64,000 nucleotides of DNA. Origin: Antedon mediterranea. Its lineage: Eukaryota; Echinodermata; Crinoidea; Comatulida; Antedonidae. The notes beneath the pieces were generated by a model, which was given only the letters and a program-made list of their open reading frames with translations, did not search any database and had not been told where the DNA came from. Of this stretch, positions 1-11,395 are shown one piece after another. Location: positions 10,762,922-10,826,921 of the forward strand of contig NC_092678.1 in the NCBI RefSeq assembly GCF_964355755.1, given 5' to 3'. The translations under genes and the position numbers were made by a program. The stretch's first letter is position 1. Each line of letters begins with the position of its first letter.

Positions 1-1372
1 TCTGAGCACTTTGGTGTTTTTATGTTAAAAAGTATTTTCGAAAATCACAAAATGGTCTAAAACGTCTCCAAATGCGATTTGAAGCTCTTCTGTACACTTT
101 GATGTTTTGTGTGAAAAAGTTTAGTCGAAATGCTCAAAATGGTCTAAAACGTTTTTAAAACGATATTAAGCTATTTTGTGCTCTTTGATGTTTTTGTGTA
201 ACCAAGTTTCATCGAAATGAACAAAATGGTCTAAAACGTCTCCAAATGCGATTTGAAGCTTTTCTAAGCACTTTGGTGTTTTTATGTTAACAAGTTTTTT
301 CGAAAATCACAAAATGGTCTAAAACGTCTCCAAATGCGATTTGAAGATATTCTGAGCACTTTGCTGTTTTTATGTTAACAAGTTTTTTCGAAAATCACAA
401 AATGGTCTAAAACGTCTCAAAATGCTATTTGAAGGTATTCTGAGCACTTTGGTGTTTTTGTGTGAAAAGTTTTAACGAAATGCTCAAAATGGTCTAAAAC
501 GGTTCTAATGTGATTTTAAACACTTTGATGTTTTGTGTGAAAATGTTTTGTCAAAATGCTCAAAATGGTCTAAAACGTTTTTAAAACGATATTAAGCTAT
601 TTTGTGCTCTTTGATGTTTTTGTATAACCAAGTTTTTTCGAAAATCACAAAATGGTCTAAAACGTCTCCAAATGCGATTTGAAGATATTCTGAGCACTTT
701 GGTGTTTTTATGTTAAAAAGTTTTTTCGAAAATCACAAAATGGTCTAAAACGTCTCCAAATGCGATTTGAAGATATTCTGAGCACTTTGGTGTTTTTATG
801 TTAAAAAGTTTTTTCGAAAATCACAAAATGGTCTAAAACGTCTCCAAATGCGATTTGAAGCTATTCTATACACTTTGATGTTTTGTGTTAAAAAGTTTAG
901 TCGAAATGCTCAAAATGGTTTAAAACGTTTTTAAAACGATATTAAGCTATTTTGTGCTCTTTGATGTTTTTGTGTAACCAAGTTTCATCGAAATGAACAA
1001 AATGGTCTAAAACGTCTCCAAATGCGATTTGAAGCTTTTCCAAGCACTTTGCTGTTTTTATGTTAACAAGTTTTTTCGAAAATCACAAAATTGTCTAAAA
1101 CGTCTCAAAATGCGATTTGAAGGTATTCTGAGCACTTTGGTGTTTTTGTGTGAAAAGTTTTAACGAAAAGCTCAAAATGGTCTAAAACGGTTCTAATGTG
1201 ATTTTAAGCACTTTGATGTTTTTGTACAACCAAGTTTCATCGAAATGCTCAAAATGGTCTAAAACGTTTTTAAAACGATATTAAGCTATTTTGTGCTCTT
1301 TGATGTTTTTGTGTAACCAAGTTTTTTCGAAAATCACAAAATGGTCTAAAACGTCTCAAAATGCGATTTGAA

Positions 1373-2134
1373 GGTATTCTGAGCACTTTGGTGTTTTTGT
1401 GTGAAAAGTTTTAACGAAATGCTCAAAATGGTCTAAAACGGTTTCTAATGTGATTTTAACCACTTTGATGTTTTTGTGTAACCAAGTTCTTTTCGAAAAT
1501 CACAAAATGGTCTAAAACGTCTCCAAATGCGATTTGAAGCTTTTCTAAGCACTTTGGTGTTTTTATGTTAACAAGTTTTTTCGAAAATCACAAAATGGTC
1601 TAAAACGTCTCAAAATGCGATTTGAAGGTATTCTGAGCACTTTGGTGTTTTTGTGTGAAAAGTTTTAACGAAATGCTCAAAATGGTCTAAAACGGTTTCT
1701 AATGTGATTTTAACCACTTTGATGTTTTTGTGTAACCAAGTTCTTTTCGAAAATCACAAAATGGTCTAAAACGTCTCCAAATGCGATTTGAAGCTTTTCT
1801 AAGCACTTTGGTGTTTTTATGTTAACAAGTTTTTTCGAAAATCACAAAATGGTCTAAAACGTCTCAAAATGCGATTTGAAGGTATTCTGAGCACTTTGGT
1901 GTTTTTGTGTGAAAAGTTTTAACGAAATGCTCAAAATGGTCTAAAACGGTTTCTAATGTGATTTTAACCACTTTGATGTTTTTGTGTAACCAAGTTTTTT
2001 CGAAAATCACAAAATGGTCTAAAACGTCTCCAAATGCGATTTGAAGCTTTTCTAAGCACTTTGGTGTTTTTATGTTAACAAGTTTTTTCGAAAATCACAA
2101 AATGGTCTAAAACGTCTCCAAATGCGATTTGAAG
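1373..2134 (+). repeat. 254-bp trimer higher-order repeat, three copies
   Basis: Three successive d-e-a trimers (86 + 80 + 88 bp) start at 1373, 1627 and 1881, an exact 254-bp spacing of the ggtattctgagcac start. The same trimer run recurs at 10605, 10859 and 11113. This is the smallest regular higher-order unit visible in the window. Confidence 0.9.
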
Positions 2135-5100
2135 CTATTCTGTACACTTTGATGTTTTGTGTGAAAAGTTTTAACGAAATGCTCAAAATTGTCTAAAACG
2201 GTTTCTAATGTGATTTTAAGCACTTTGATGTTTTTGTAAAACCAAGTTTCATCGAAATGCACAAAATGGTCTAAAACGTCTCCAAATGCGATTTGAAGCT
2301 TTTCCAAGCACTTTGGTGTTTTTATGTTAACAAGGTTTTTCGAAAATCACAAAATGGTCTAAAACGTCTCGAAATGCGATTTGAAGCTTTTCCAAGCACT
2401 TTGCTGTTTTTATGTTAACAAGTTTTTTCGAAAATCACAAAATGGTCTAAAACGTCTCAAAATACGATATTAAGCTGTTTTGTGCACTTTGATGATTTGT
2501 GTGAAAAGTTTTAACGAAATGCTCAAAATGGTCTAAAACGGTTTCTAATGTGATTTTAAGCACTTTGATGTTTTTATGTAGCCAAGTTTTTTCGAAAATC
2601 ACAAAATGGTCAAAAACGTCTCCAAATGCGATTTGAAGCTTTTCTAAGCACTTTGGTTTTTTTATGTTAACAAGTTTTTTCGAAAATCACAAAATGGTCT
2701 AAAACGTCTTCAAATGCGATTTGAAGATATTCTGAGCACTTTGGTGTTTTTCTGTTAAAAAGTATTTTCGAAAATCACAAAATGGCCTAAAACGTCTCCA
2801 AATGCGATTTGAAGCTATTCTGTACACTTTGATGTTTTGTGTGAAAAAGTTTTGTCAAAATGCTCAAAATGGTCTAAAACGTTTTTAAAACGATATTAAG
2901 CTATTTTGTGCTCTTTGATGTGTTTGTATAACCAAGTTTTTTCGAAAATCACAAATTGGTCTAAAACGTCTCCAAATGCGATTTGAAGCTTTTCCAAGCA
3001 CTTTGCTGTTTTTATGTTAACAATTTTTTTCGAAAATCATAAAATGGTCTAAAACGTCTCCAAATGCGATTTGAAGCTATTCTGTACACTTTGATGTTTT
3101 GTGTGAAAAGTTTTGTCGAAATGCTCAAAATGGTCTAAAACGTTTTTAAAACGATATTAAGCTATTTTGTGCTCTTTGATGTTTTTGTGTAACCAAGTTT
3201 CATCGAAATGAACAAAATGGTCTAAAACGTCTCCAAATGCGATTTGAAGCTTTTCTAAGCACTTTGGTGTTTTTATGTTAACAAGTTTTTTCGAAAATCA
3301 CAAAATGGTCTAAAACGTCTCCAAATGCGATTTGAAGATATTCTGAGCACTTTGCTGTTTTTATGTTAACAAGTTTTTTCGAAAATCACAAAATGGTCTA
3401 AAACGTCTCAAAATGCTATTTGAAGGTATTCTGAGCACTTTGGTGTTTTTGTGTGAAAAGTTTTAACGAAATGCTCAAAATGGTCTAAAACGGTTCTAAT
3501 GTGATTTTAAGCACTTTGATGTTTTTGTATAACCAAGTTTCATCGAAATGCTCAAAATGGTCTAAAACGTTTTTAAAACGATATTAAGCTATTTTGTGCT
3601 CTTTGATGTTTTTGTGTAACGAAGTTTCATCGAAATGAACAAAATGGTCTAAAACGTCTCCAAATGCGATTTGAAGCTTTTCCAAGCACTTTGCTGTTTT
3701 TATGTTAACAAGTTTTTTCGAAAATCACAAAATGGCCTAAAACGTCTCAAAATGCGATTTCAAGGTATTCTGAGCACTTTGGTGTTTTTGTGTGAAAGGT
3801 TTTAACGAAATGCTCAAAATGGTCTAAAACGGTTTCTAATGTGATTTTAAGCACTTTGATGTTTTTGTATAACCAAGTTTCATCGAAATGCACAAAATGG
3901 TCTAAAACGTCTCCAAATGCGATTTGAAGCTTTTCTAAGCACTTTGCTGTTTTTATGTTAACAAGTTTTTTCGAAAATCACAAAATGGTCTAAAACGTCT
4001 CCAAATGCGATTTGAAGATATTCTGAGCACTTTGGTGTTTTTATGTTAAAAAGTTTTTTCGAAAATCACAAAATGGTCTAAAACGTCTCCAAATGCGATT
4101 TGAAGATATTCTGAGCACTTTGGTGTTTTTATGTTAAAAAGTTTTTTCGAAAATCACAAAATGGTCTAAAACGTCTCCAAATGCGATTTGAAGCTATTCT
4201 GTACACTTTGATGTTTTGTGTGAAAAAGTTTTGTCGAAATGCTCAAAATGGTCTAAAACGTTTTTAAAACGATATTAAGCTATTTTGTGCTCTTTGATGT
4301 TTTTCTGTAACCAAGTTTTATCGAAATGAACAAAATGGTCTAAAACGTCTCCAAATGCGATTTGAAGCTTTTCCAAGCACTTTGCTGTTTTTATGTTAAC
4401 AAGTTTTTTCGAAAATCACAAAATGGTCTAAAACGTCTCAAAATGCGATTTGAAGGTATTCTGAGCACTTTGGTGTTTTTGTGTGAAAAGTTTTAACGAA
4501 ATGCTCAAAATTGTCTAAAACGGTTTCTAATGTGATTTTAAGCACTTTGATGTTTTTGTAAAACCAAGTTTCATCGAAATGAACAAAATGGTCTAAAATG
4601 TCTCCAAATGCGATTTGAAGCTTTTCCAAACACTTTACTGTTTTTATGTTAACAAGCTTTTTCGAAAATCACAAAATGGTCTAAAACGTCTCCAAATGCG
4701 ATTTGAAGATATTCTGAGCACTTTGGTGTTTTTATGTTAAAAAGTTTTTTCGAAAATCACAAAATGGTCTAAAACGTCTCCAAATGCGATTTGAAGATAT
4801 TCTGAGCACTTTGGTGTTTTTATGTTAAAAAGTTTTTTCGAAAATCACAAAATGGTCTAAAACGTCTCCAAATGCGATTTGAAGCTATTCTGTACACTTT
4901 GATGTTTTGTGTGAAAAAGTTTTGTCGAAATGCTCAAAATGGTTTAAAACGTTTTTAAAACGATATTAAGTTATTTTGTGCTCTTTGATGTTTTTGTGTA
5001 ACCAAGTTTCATCGAAATGAACAAAATGGTCTAAAACGTCTCCAAATGCGATTTGAAGCTTTTCCAAGCACTTTGCTGTTTTTATGTTAACAAGTTTTTT

Positions 5101-5350
5101 CGAAAATCACAAAATGGCCTAAAACGTCTCAAAATGCGATTTGAAGGTATTCTGAGCACTTTGGTGTTTTTGTGTGAAAAGTTTTAACGAAATGCTCAAA
5201 ATGGTCTAAAACGGTTCTAATGTGATTTTAAGCTATTCTAGACACTTTGATGTTTTGTGTGAAAAAGTTTTCTCGAAATGCTCAAAATGGTCTAAAACGT
5301 TTTCCAATACCATATTAAGCTATTTTGTGCAATTTGATGTTTTTGTGTAA

Positions 5351-5376
5351 CCAAGTTTTTTGAAATGCGATTTGAA
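5351..5376 (+). repeat. Truncated satellite monomer with internal deletion
   Basis: After accaagtttttt the sequence jumps straight to gaaatgcgatttgaag, losing roughly 40 bp including the core motif. The same junction is found near 6370, 12360, 58837 and 62675, each following a class-b variant with ccaataccatattaag. One deletion event was therefore copied along with its neighbours. Confidence 0.85.
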
Positions 5377-6824
5377 GATATTCTGAGGACTTTGGTGTTT
5401 TTATGTTAAAAAGTTTTTTCGAAAATCACAAAATGGTCTAAAACGTCTCCAAATGCGATTTGAAGATATTCTGAGCACTTTGGTGTTTTTATGTTAAAAA
5501 GTTTTTTCGAAAATCACAAAATGGTCTAAAACGTCTCCAAATGCGAGTTGAAGCTATTCTGTACACTTTGATGTTTTGTGTGAAAAAGTTTTGTCGAAAT
5601 GCTCAAAATGGTCTAAAACGTTTTTAAAACGATATTAAGCTATTTTGTGCTCTTTGATGTTTTTGTGTAACCAAGTTTTTTCGAAAATCACAAAATGGTC
5701 TAAAACGTCTCCAAATGCGATTTGAAGCTTTTCTAAGCACTTTGGTGTTTTTATGTTAACAAGTTTTTTCGCAAATCACAAAATGGTCTAAAACGTCTCC
5801 AAATGCGATTTGAAGATATTCTGAGCACATTGGTGTTTTTATGTTAAAAAGTTTTTTCGAAAATCACAAAATGGTCTAAAACGTTTCCAAATGCGATTTG
5901 AAGCTCTTCTGTACACTTTGATGTTTTGTGTGAAAAAGTTTTGTCGAAATGCTCAAAATGGTCTAAAACGTTTTTAAATACGATATTAAGCTGTTTTGTG
6001 CACTTTGATGGTTTGTGTGAAAAGTTTTAACGAAATGCTCAAAATGGTCAAAAACGGTTTCTAATGTGATTTTAAGCACTTTGATGTTTTTGTGTAACCA
6101 AGTTTTTTCGAAAATCACAAAATGGTCTAAAACGTCTCCAAATGCGATTTGAAGCTTTTCTAAACACTTTGGTGTTTTTATGTTAACAAGTTTTTTCGAA
6201 AATCACAAAATGGTCTAAAACGTCTCCAAATGCGATTTGAAGATATTCTGTACACTTTGATGTTTTGTGTGAAAAAGTTTTCTCGAAATGCTCAAAATGG
6301 TCTAAAACGTTTTCCAATACCATATTAAGCTATTTTGTGCAATTTGATGTTTTTATGTAACCAAGTTTTTTGAAATGCGATTTGAAGATATTCTGAGCAC
6401 TTTGGTGTTTTTATGTTAAAAAGTTTTTTCGAAAATCACAAAATGGTCTAAAACGTCTCCAAATGCGATTTGAAGATATTCTGAGCACTTTGGTGTTTTT
6501 ATGTTAAAAAGTTTTTTCGAAAATCACAAAATGGTCTAAAACGTCTCCAAATGCGATTTGAAGCTATTCTGTACACTTTGATGTTTTGTGTGAAAAAGTT
6601 TTGTCGAAATGCTCAAAATGGTCTAAAACGTTTTTAAAACGATATTAAGCTATTTTGTGCTCTTTGATGTTTTTGTGTAACCAAGTTTTTTCGAAAATCA
6701 CAAAATGGTCTAAAACGTCTCCAAATGCGATTTGAAGCTTTTCTAAGCACTTTGGTGTTTTTATGTTAACAAGTTTTTTCGAAAATCACAAAATGGTCTA
6801 AAACGTCTCAAAATGCGATTTGAA

Positions 6825-8886
6825 GGTATTCTGAGCACTTTGGTGTTTTTGTGTGAAAAGTTTTAACGAAATGCTCAAAATGGTCTAAAACGGTTTCTAA
6901 TGTGATTTTAACCACTTTGATGTTTTTGTGTAACCAAGTTCTTTTCGAAAATCACAAAATGGTCTAAAACGTCTCCAAATGCGATTTGAAGCTTTTCTAA
7001 GCACTTTGGTGTTTTTATGTTAACAAGTTTTTTCGAAAATCACAAAATGGTCTAAAACGTCTCAAAATGCGATTTGAAGGTATTCTGAGCACTTTGGTGT
7101 TTTTGTGTGAAAAGTTTTAACGAAATGCTCAAAATGGTCTAAAACGGTTTCTAATGTGATTTTAACAACTTTGATGTTTTTGTGTAACCAAGTTTTTTCG
7201 AAAATCACAAAATGGTCTAAAACGTTTCCAAATGCGATTTGAAGCTTTTCTAAGCACTTTGGTGTTTTTATGTTAACAAGTTTTTTCGAAAATCACAAAA
7301 TGGTCTAAAACGTCTCCAAATGCGATTTGAAGATATTCTGAGCACTTTGGTGTTTTTCTGTTAAAAAGTATTTTCGAAAATCACAAAATGGTCTAAAACG
7401 TCTCCAAATGCAATTTGAAGCTATTCTGTACACTTTGATGTTTTGTGTGAAAAAGTTTTGTCAAAATGCTCAAAATGGTCTAAAACGTTTTTAAAACGAT
7501 ATTAAGCTATTTTGTGCTCTTTGATGTTTTTGTATAACCAAGTTTTTTCGAAAATCACAAAATGGTCTAAAACGTCTCCAAATGCGATTTGAAGCTTTTC
7601 TAAACACTTTGGTGTTTTTATGTTAACAAGTTTTTTCGAAAATCACAAAATGGTCTAAAACGTCTCCAAATCCGATTTGAAGCTATTCTGTACACTTTGA
7701 TGTTTTGTGTGAAAAAGTTTTGTCGAAATGCTCAAAATGGTCTAAAACGTTTTTAAAACGATATTAAGCTATTTTGTGCTCTTTGATGTTTTTGTGTAAC
7801 CAAGTTTCATCGATATGAACAAAATGGTCTAAAACGTCTCAAAATGCGATTTGAAGGTATTCTGAGCACTTTGGTGTTTTTGTGTGAAAAGTTTTAACGA
7901 AATGCTCAAAATGGTCTAAAACGGTTTCTAATGTGATTTTAACCACTTTGATGTTTTTGTGTAACCAAGTTCTTTTCGAAAATCACAAAATGGTCTAAAA
8001 CGTCTCCAAATGCGATTTGAAGCTTTTCTAAGCACTTTGGTGTTTTTATGTTAACAAGTTTTTTCGAAAATCACAAAATGGTCTAAAACGTCTCAAAATG
8101 CGATTTGAAGGTATTCTGAGCACTTTGGTGTTTTTGTGTGAAAAGTTTTAACGAAATGCTCAAAATGGTCTAAAACGGTTTCTAATGTGATTTTAACAAC
8201 TTTGATGTTTTTGTGTAACCAAGTTTTTTCGAAAATCACAAAATGGTCTAAAACGTTTCCAAATGCGATTTGAAGCTTTTCTAAGCACTTTGGTGTTTTT
8301 ATGTTAACAAGTTTTTTCGAAAATCACAAAATGGTCTAAAACGTCTCCAAATGCGATTTGAAGATATTCTGAGCACTTTGGTGTTTTTCTGTTAAAAAGT
8401 ATTTTCGAAAATCACAAAATGGTCTAAAACGTCTCCAAATGCAATTTGAAGCTATTCTGTACACTTTGATGTTTTGTGTGAAAAAGTTTTGTCAAAATGC
8501 TCAAAATGGTCTAAAACGTTTTTAAAACGATATTAAGCTATTTTGTGCTCTTTGATGTTTTTGTATAACCAAGTTTTTTCGAAAATCACAAAATGGTCTA
8601 AAACGTCTCCAAATGCGATTTGAAGCTTTTCTAAACACTTTGGTGTTTTTATGTTAACAAGTTTTTTCGAAAATCACAAAATGGTCTAAAACGTCTCCAA
8701 ATCCGATTTGAAGCTATTCTGTACACTTTGATGTTTTGTGTGAAAAAGTTTTGTCGAAATGCTCAAAATGGTCTAAAACGTTTTTAAAACGATATTAAGC
8801 TATTTTGTGCTCTTTGATGTTTTTGTGTAACCAAGTTTCATCGATATGAACAAAATGGTCTAAAACGTCTCAAAATGCGATTTGAA
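6825..8886 (+). repeat. 1,031-bp higher-order repeat, two tandem copies
   Basis: Copies 6825-7855 and 7856-8886 begin at the same ggtattctgagcac monomer. They share rare variants in order: aacaacttt, tttctgttaaaaagtatttt, the gcaatttg change, the ccgatttg change and cgatatgaac. A third copy begins at 8887 and departs at about 8973, where aagcac replaces aaccac. Related units with the cgatatgaac marker occur near 22981, 34152, 44526 and 48984. Confidence 0.88.
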
Positions 8887-9144
8887 GGTATTCTGAGCAC
8901 TTTGGTGTTTTTGGGTGAAAAGTTTTAACGAAATGCTCAAAATGGTCTAAAACGGTTTCTAATGTGATTTTAAGCACTTTGAAGTATTTGTAAAAACAAG
9001 TTTCATCGAAATGCACAAAATAGTCTAAAACGTCTCCAAATGCGATTTGAAGCTTTTCTAAGCACTTTGGTGTTTTTATGTTAACAAGTTTTTTCGAAAA
9101 TCACAAAATGGTCTAAAACGTCTCCAAATGCGATTTGAAGATAT

Positions 9145-11395
9145 TCTGAGCACTTTGGTGTTTTTATGTTAAAAAGTATTTTCGAAAATCACAAAATGGT
9201 CTAAAACGTCTCCAAATGCGATTTGAAGCTCTTCTGTACACTTTGATGTTTTGTGTGAAAAAGTTTAGTCGAAATGCTCAAAATGGTCTAAAACGTTTTT
9301 AAAACGATATTAAGCTATTTTGTGCTCTTTGATGTTTTTGTGTAACCAAGTTTCATCGAAATGAACAAAATGGTCTAAAACGTCTCCAAATGCGATTTGA
9401 AGCTTTTCTAAGCACTTTGGTGTTTTTATGTTAACAAGTTTTTTCGAAAATCACAAAATGGTCTAAAACGTCTCCAAATGCGATTTGAAGATATTCTGAG
9501 CACTTTGCTGTTTTTATGTTAACAAGTTTTTTCGAAAATCACAAAATGGTCTAAAACGTCTCAAAATGCTATTTGAAGGTATTCTGAGCACTTTGGTGTT
9601 TTTGTGTGAAAAGTTTTAACGAAATGCTCAAAATGGTCTAAAACGGTTCTAATGTGATTTTAAACACTTTGATGTTTTGTGTGAAAAAGTTTTGTCAAAA
9701 TGCTCAAAATGGTCTAAAACGTTTTTAAAACGATATTAAGCTATTTTGTGCTCTTTGATGTTTTTGTATAACCAAGTTTTTTCGAAAATCACAAAATGGT
9801 CTAAAACGTCTCCAAATGCGATTTGAAGATATTCTGAGCACTTTGGTGTTTTTATGTTAAAAAGTTTTTTCGAAAATCACAAAATGGTCTAAAACGTCTC
9901 CAAATGCGATTTGAAGATATTCTGAGCACTTTGGTGTTTTTATGTTAAAAAGTTTTTTCGAAAATCACAAAATGGTCTAAAACGTCTCCAAATGCGATTT
10001 GAAGATATTCTGAGCACTTTGGTGTTTTTATGTTAAAAAGTTTTTTCGAAAATCACAAAATGGTCTAAAACGTCTCCAAATGCGATTTGAAGCTATTCTA
10101 TACACTTTGATGTTTTGTGTTAAAAAGTTTAGTCGAAATGCTCAAAATGGTTTAAAACGTTTTTAAAACGATATTAAGCTATTTTGTGCTCTTTGATGTT
10201 TTTGTGTAACCAAGTTTCATCGAAATGAACAAAATGGTCTAAAACGTCTCCAAATGCGATTTGAAGCTTTTCCAAGCACTTTGCTGTTTTTATGTTAACA
10301 AGTTTTTTCGAAAATCACAAAATTGTCTAAAACGTCTCAAAATGCGATTTGAAGGTATTCTGAGCACTTTGGTGTTTTTGTGTGAAAAGTTTTAACGAAA
10401 AGCTCAAAATGGTCTAAAACGGTTCTAATGTGATTTTAAGCACTTTGATGTTTTTGTACAACCAAGTTTCATCGAAATGCTCAAAATGGTCTAAAACGTT
10501 TTTAAAACGATATTAAGCTATTTTGTGCTCTTTGATGTTTTTGTGTAACCAAGTTTTTTCGAAAATCACAAAATGGTCTAAAACGTCTCAAAATGCGATT
10601 TGAAGGTATTCTGAGCACTTTGGTGTTTTTGTGTGAAAAGTTTTAACGAAATGCTCAAAATGGTCTAAAACGGTTTCTAATGTGATTTTAACCACTTTGA
10701 TGTTTTTGTGTAACCAAGTTCTTTTCGAAAATCACAAAATGGTCTAAAACGTCTCCAAATGCGATTTGAAGCTTTTCTAAGCACTTTGGTGTTTTTATGT
10801 TAACAAGTTTTTTCGAAAATCACAAAATGGTCTAAAACGTCTCAAAATGCGATTTGAAGGTATTCTGAGCACTTTGGTGTTTTTGTGTGAAAAGTTTTAA
10901 CGAAATGCTCAAAATGGTCTAAAACGGTTTCTAATGTGATTTTAACCACTTTGATGTTTTTGTGTAACCAAGTTCTTTTCGAAAATCACAAAATGGTCTA
11001 AAACGTCTCCAAATGCGATTTGAAGCTTTTCTAAGCACTTTGGTGTTTTTATGTTAACAAGTTTTTTCGAAAATCACAAAATGGTCTAAAACGTCTCAAA
11101 ATGCGATTTGAAGGTATTCTGAGCACTTTGGTGTTTTTGTGTGAAAAGTTTTAACGAAATGCTCAAAATGGTCTAAAACGGTTTCTAATGTGATTTTAAC
11201 CACTTTGATGTTTTTGTGTAACCAAGTTTTTTCGAAAATCACAAAATGGTCTAAAACGTCTCCAAATGCGATTTGAAGCTTTTCTAAGCACTTTGGTGTT
11301 TTTATGTTAACAAGTTTTTTCGAAAATCACAAAATGGTCTAAAACGTCTCCAAATGCGATTTGAAGCTATTCTGTACACTTTGATGTTTTGTGTG
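9145..11395 (+). repeat. Long paralogous block matching 1-2163
   Basis: Monomer order and diagnostic variants match 1-2163 at an offset of 9,144 bp. The variants include taaaaagtattttcg, the aatgctatttg variant and gaaaagctc. After one extra 88-bp gatattctgag monomer (three in a row here, two in the first block) the offset becomes 9,232 bp. The match ends where 2164 reads gttttaacg and this copy reads aagttttgtcg. The block is a segmental duplication within the array with a one-monomer slippage difference. Confidence 0.85.

Noticed and set aside
2107-2307. Recurrent 60-67-residue minus-strand reading frames as genes
   Set aside because: They are built entirely of satellite monomers, recur wherever the same class order recurs, have no conserved start or stop context, and carry no recognisable domain.
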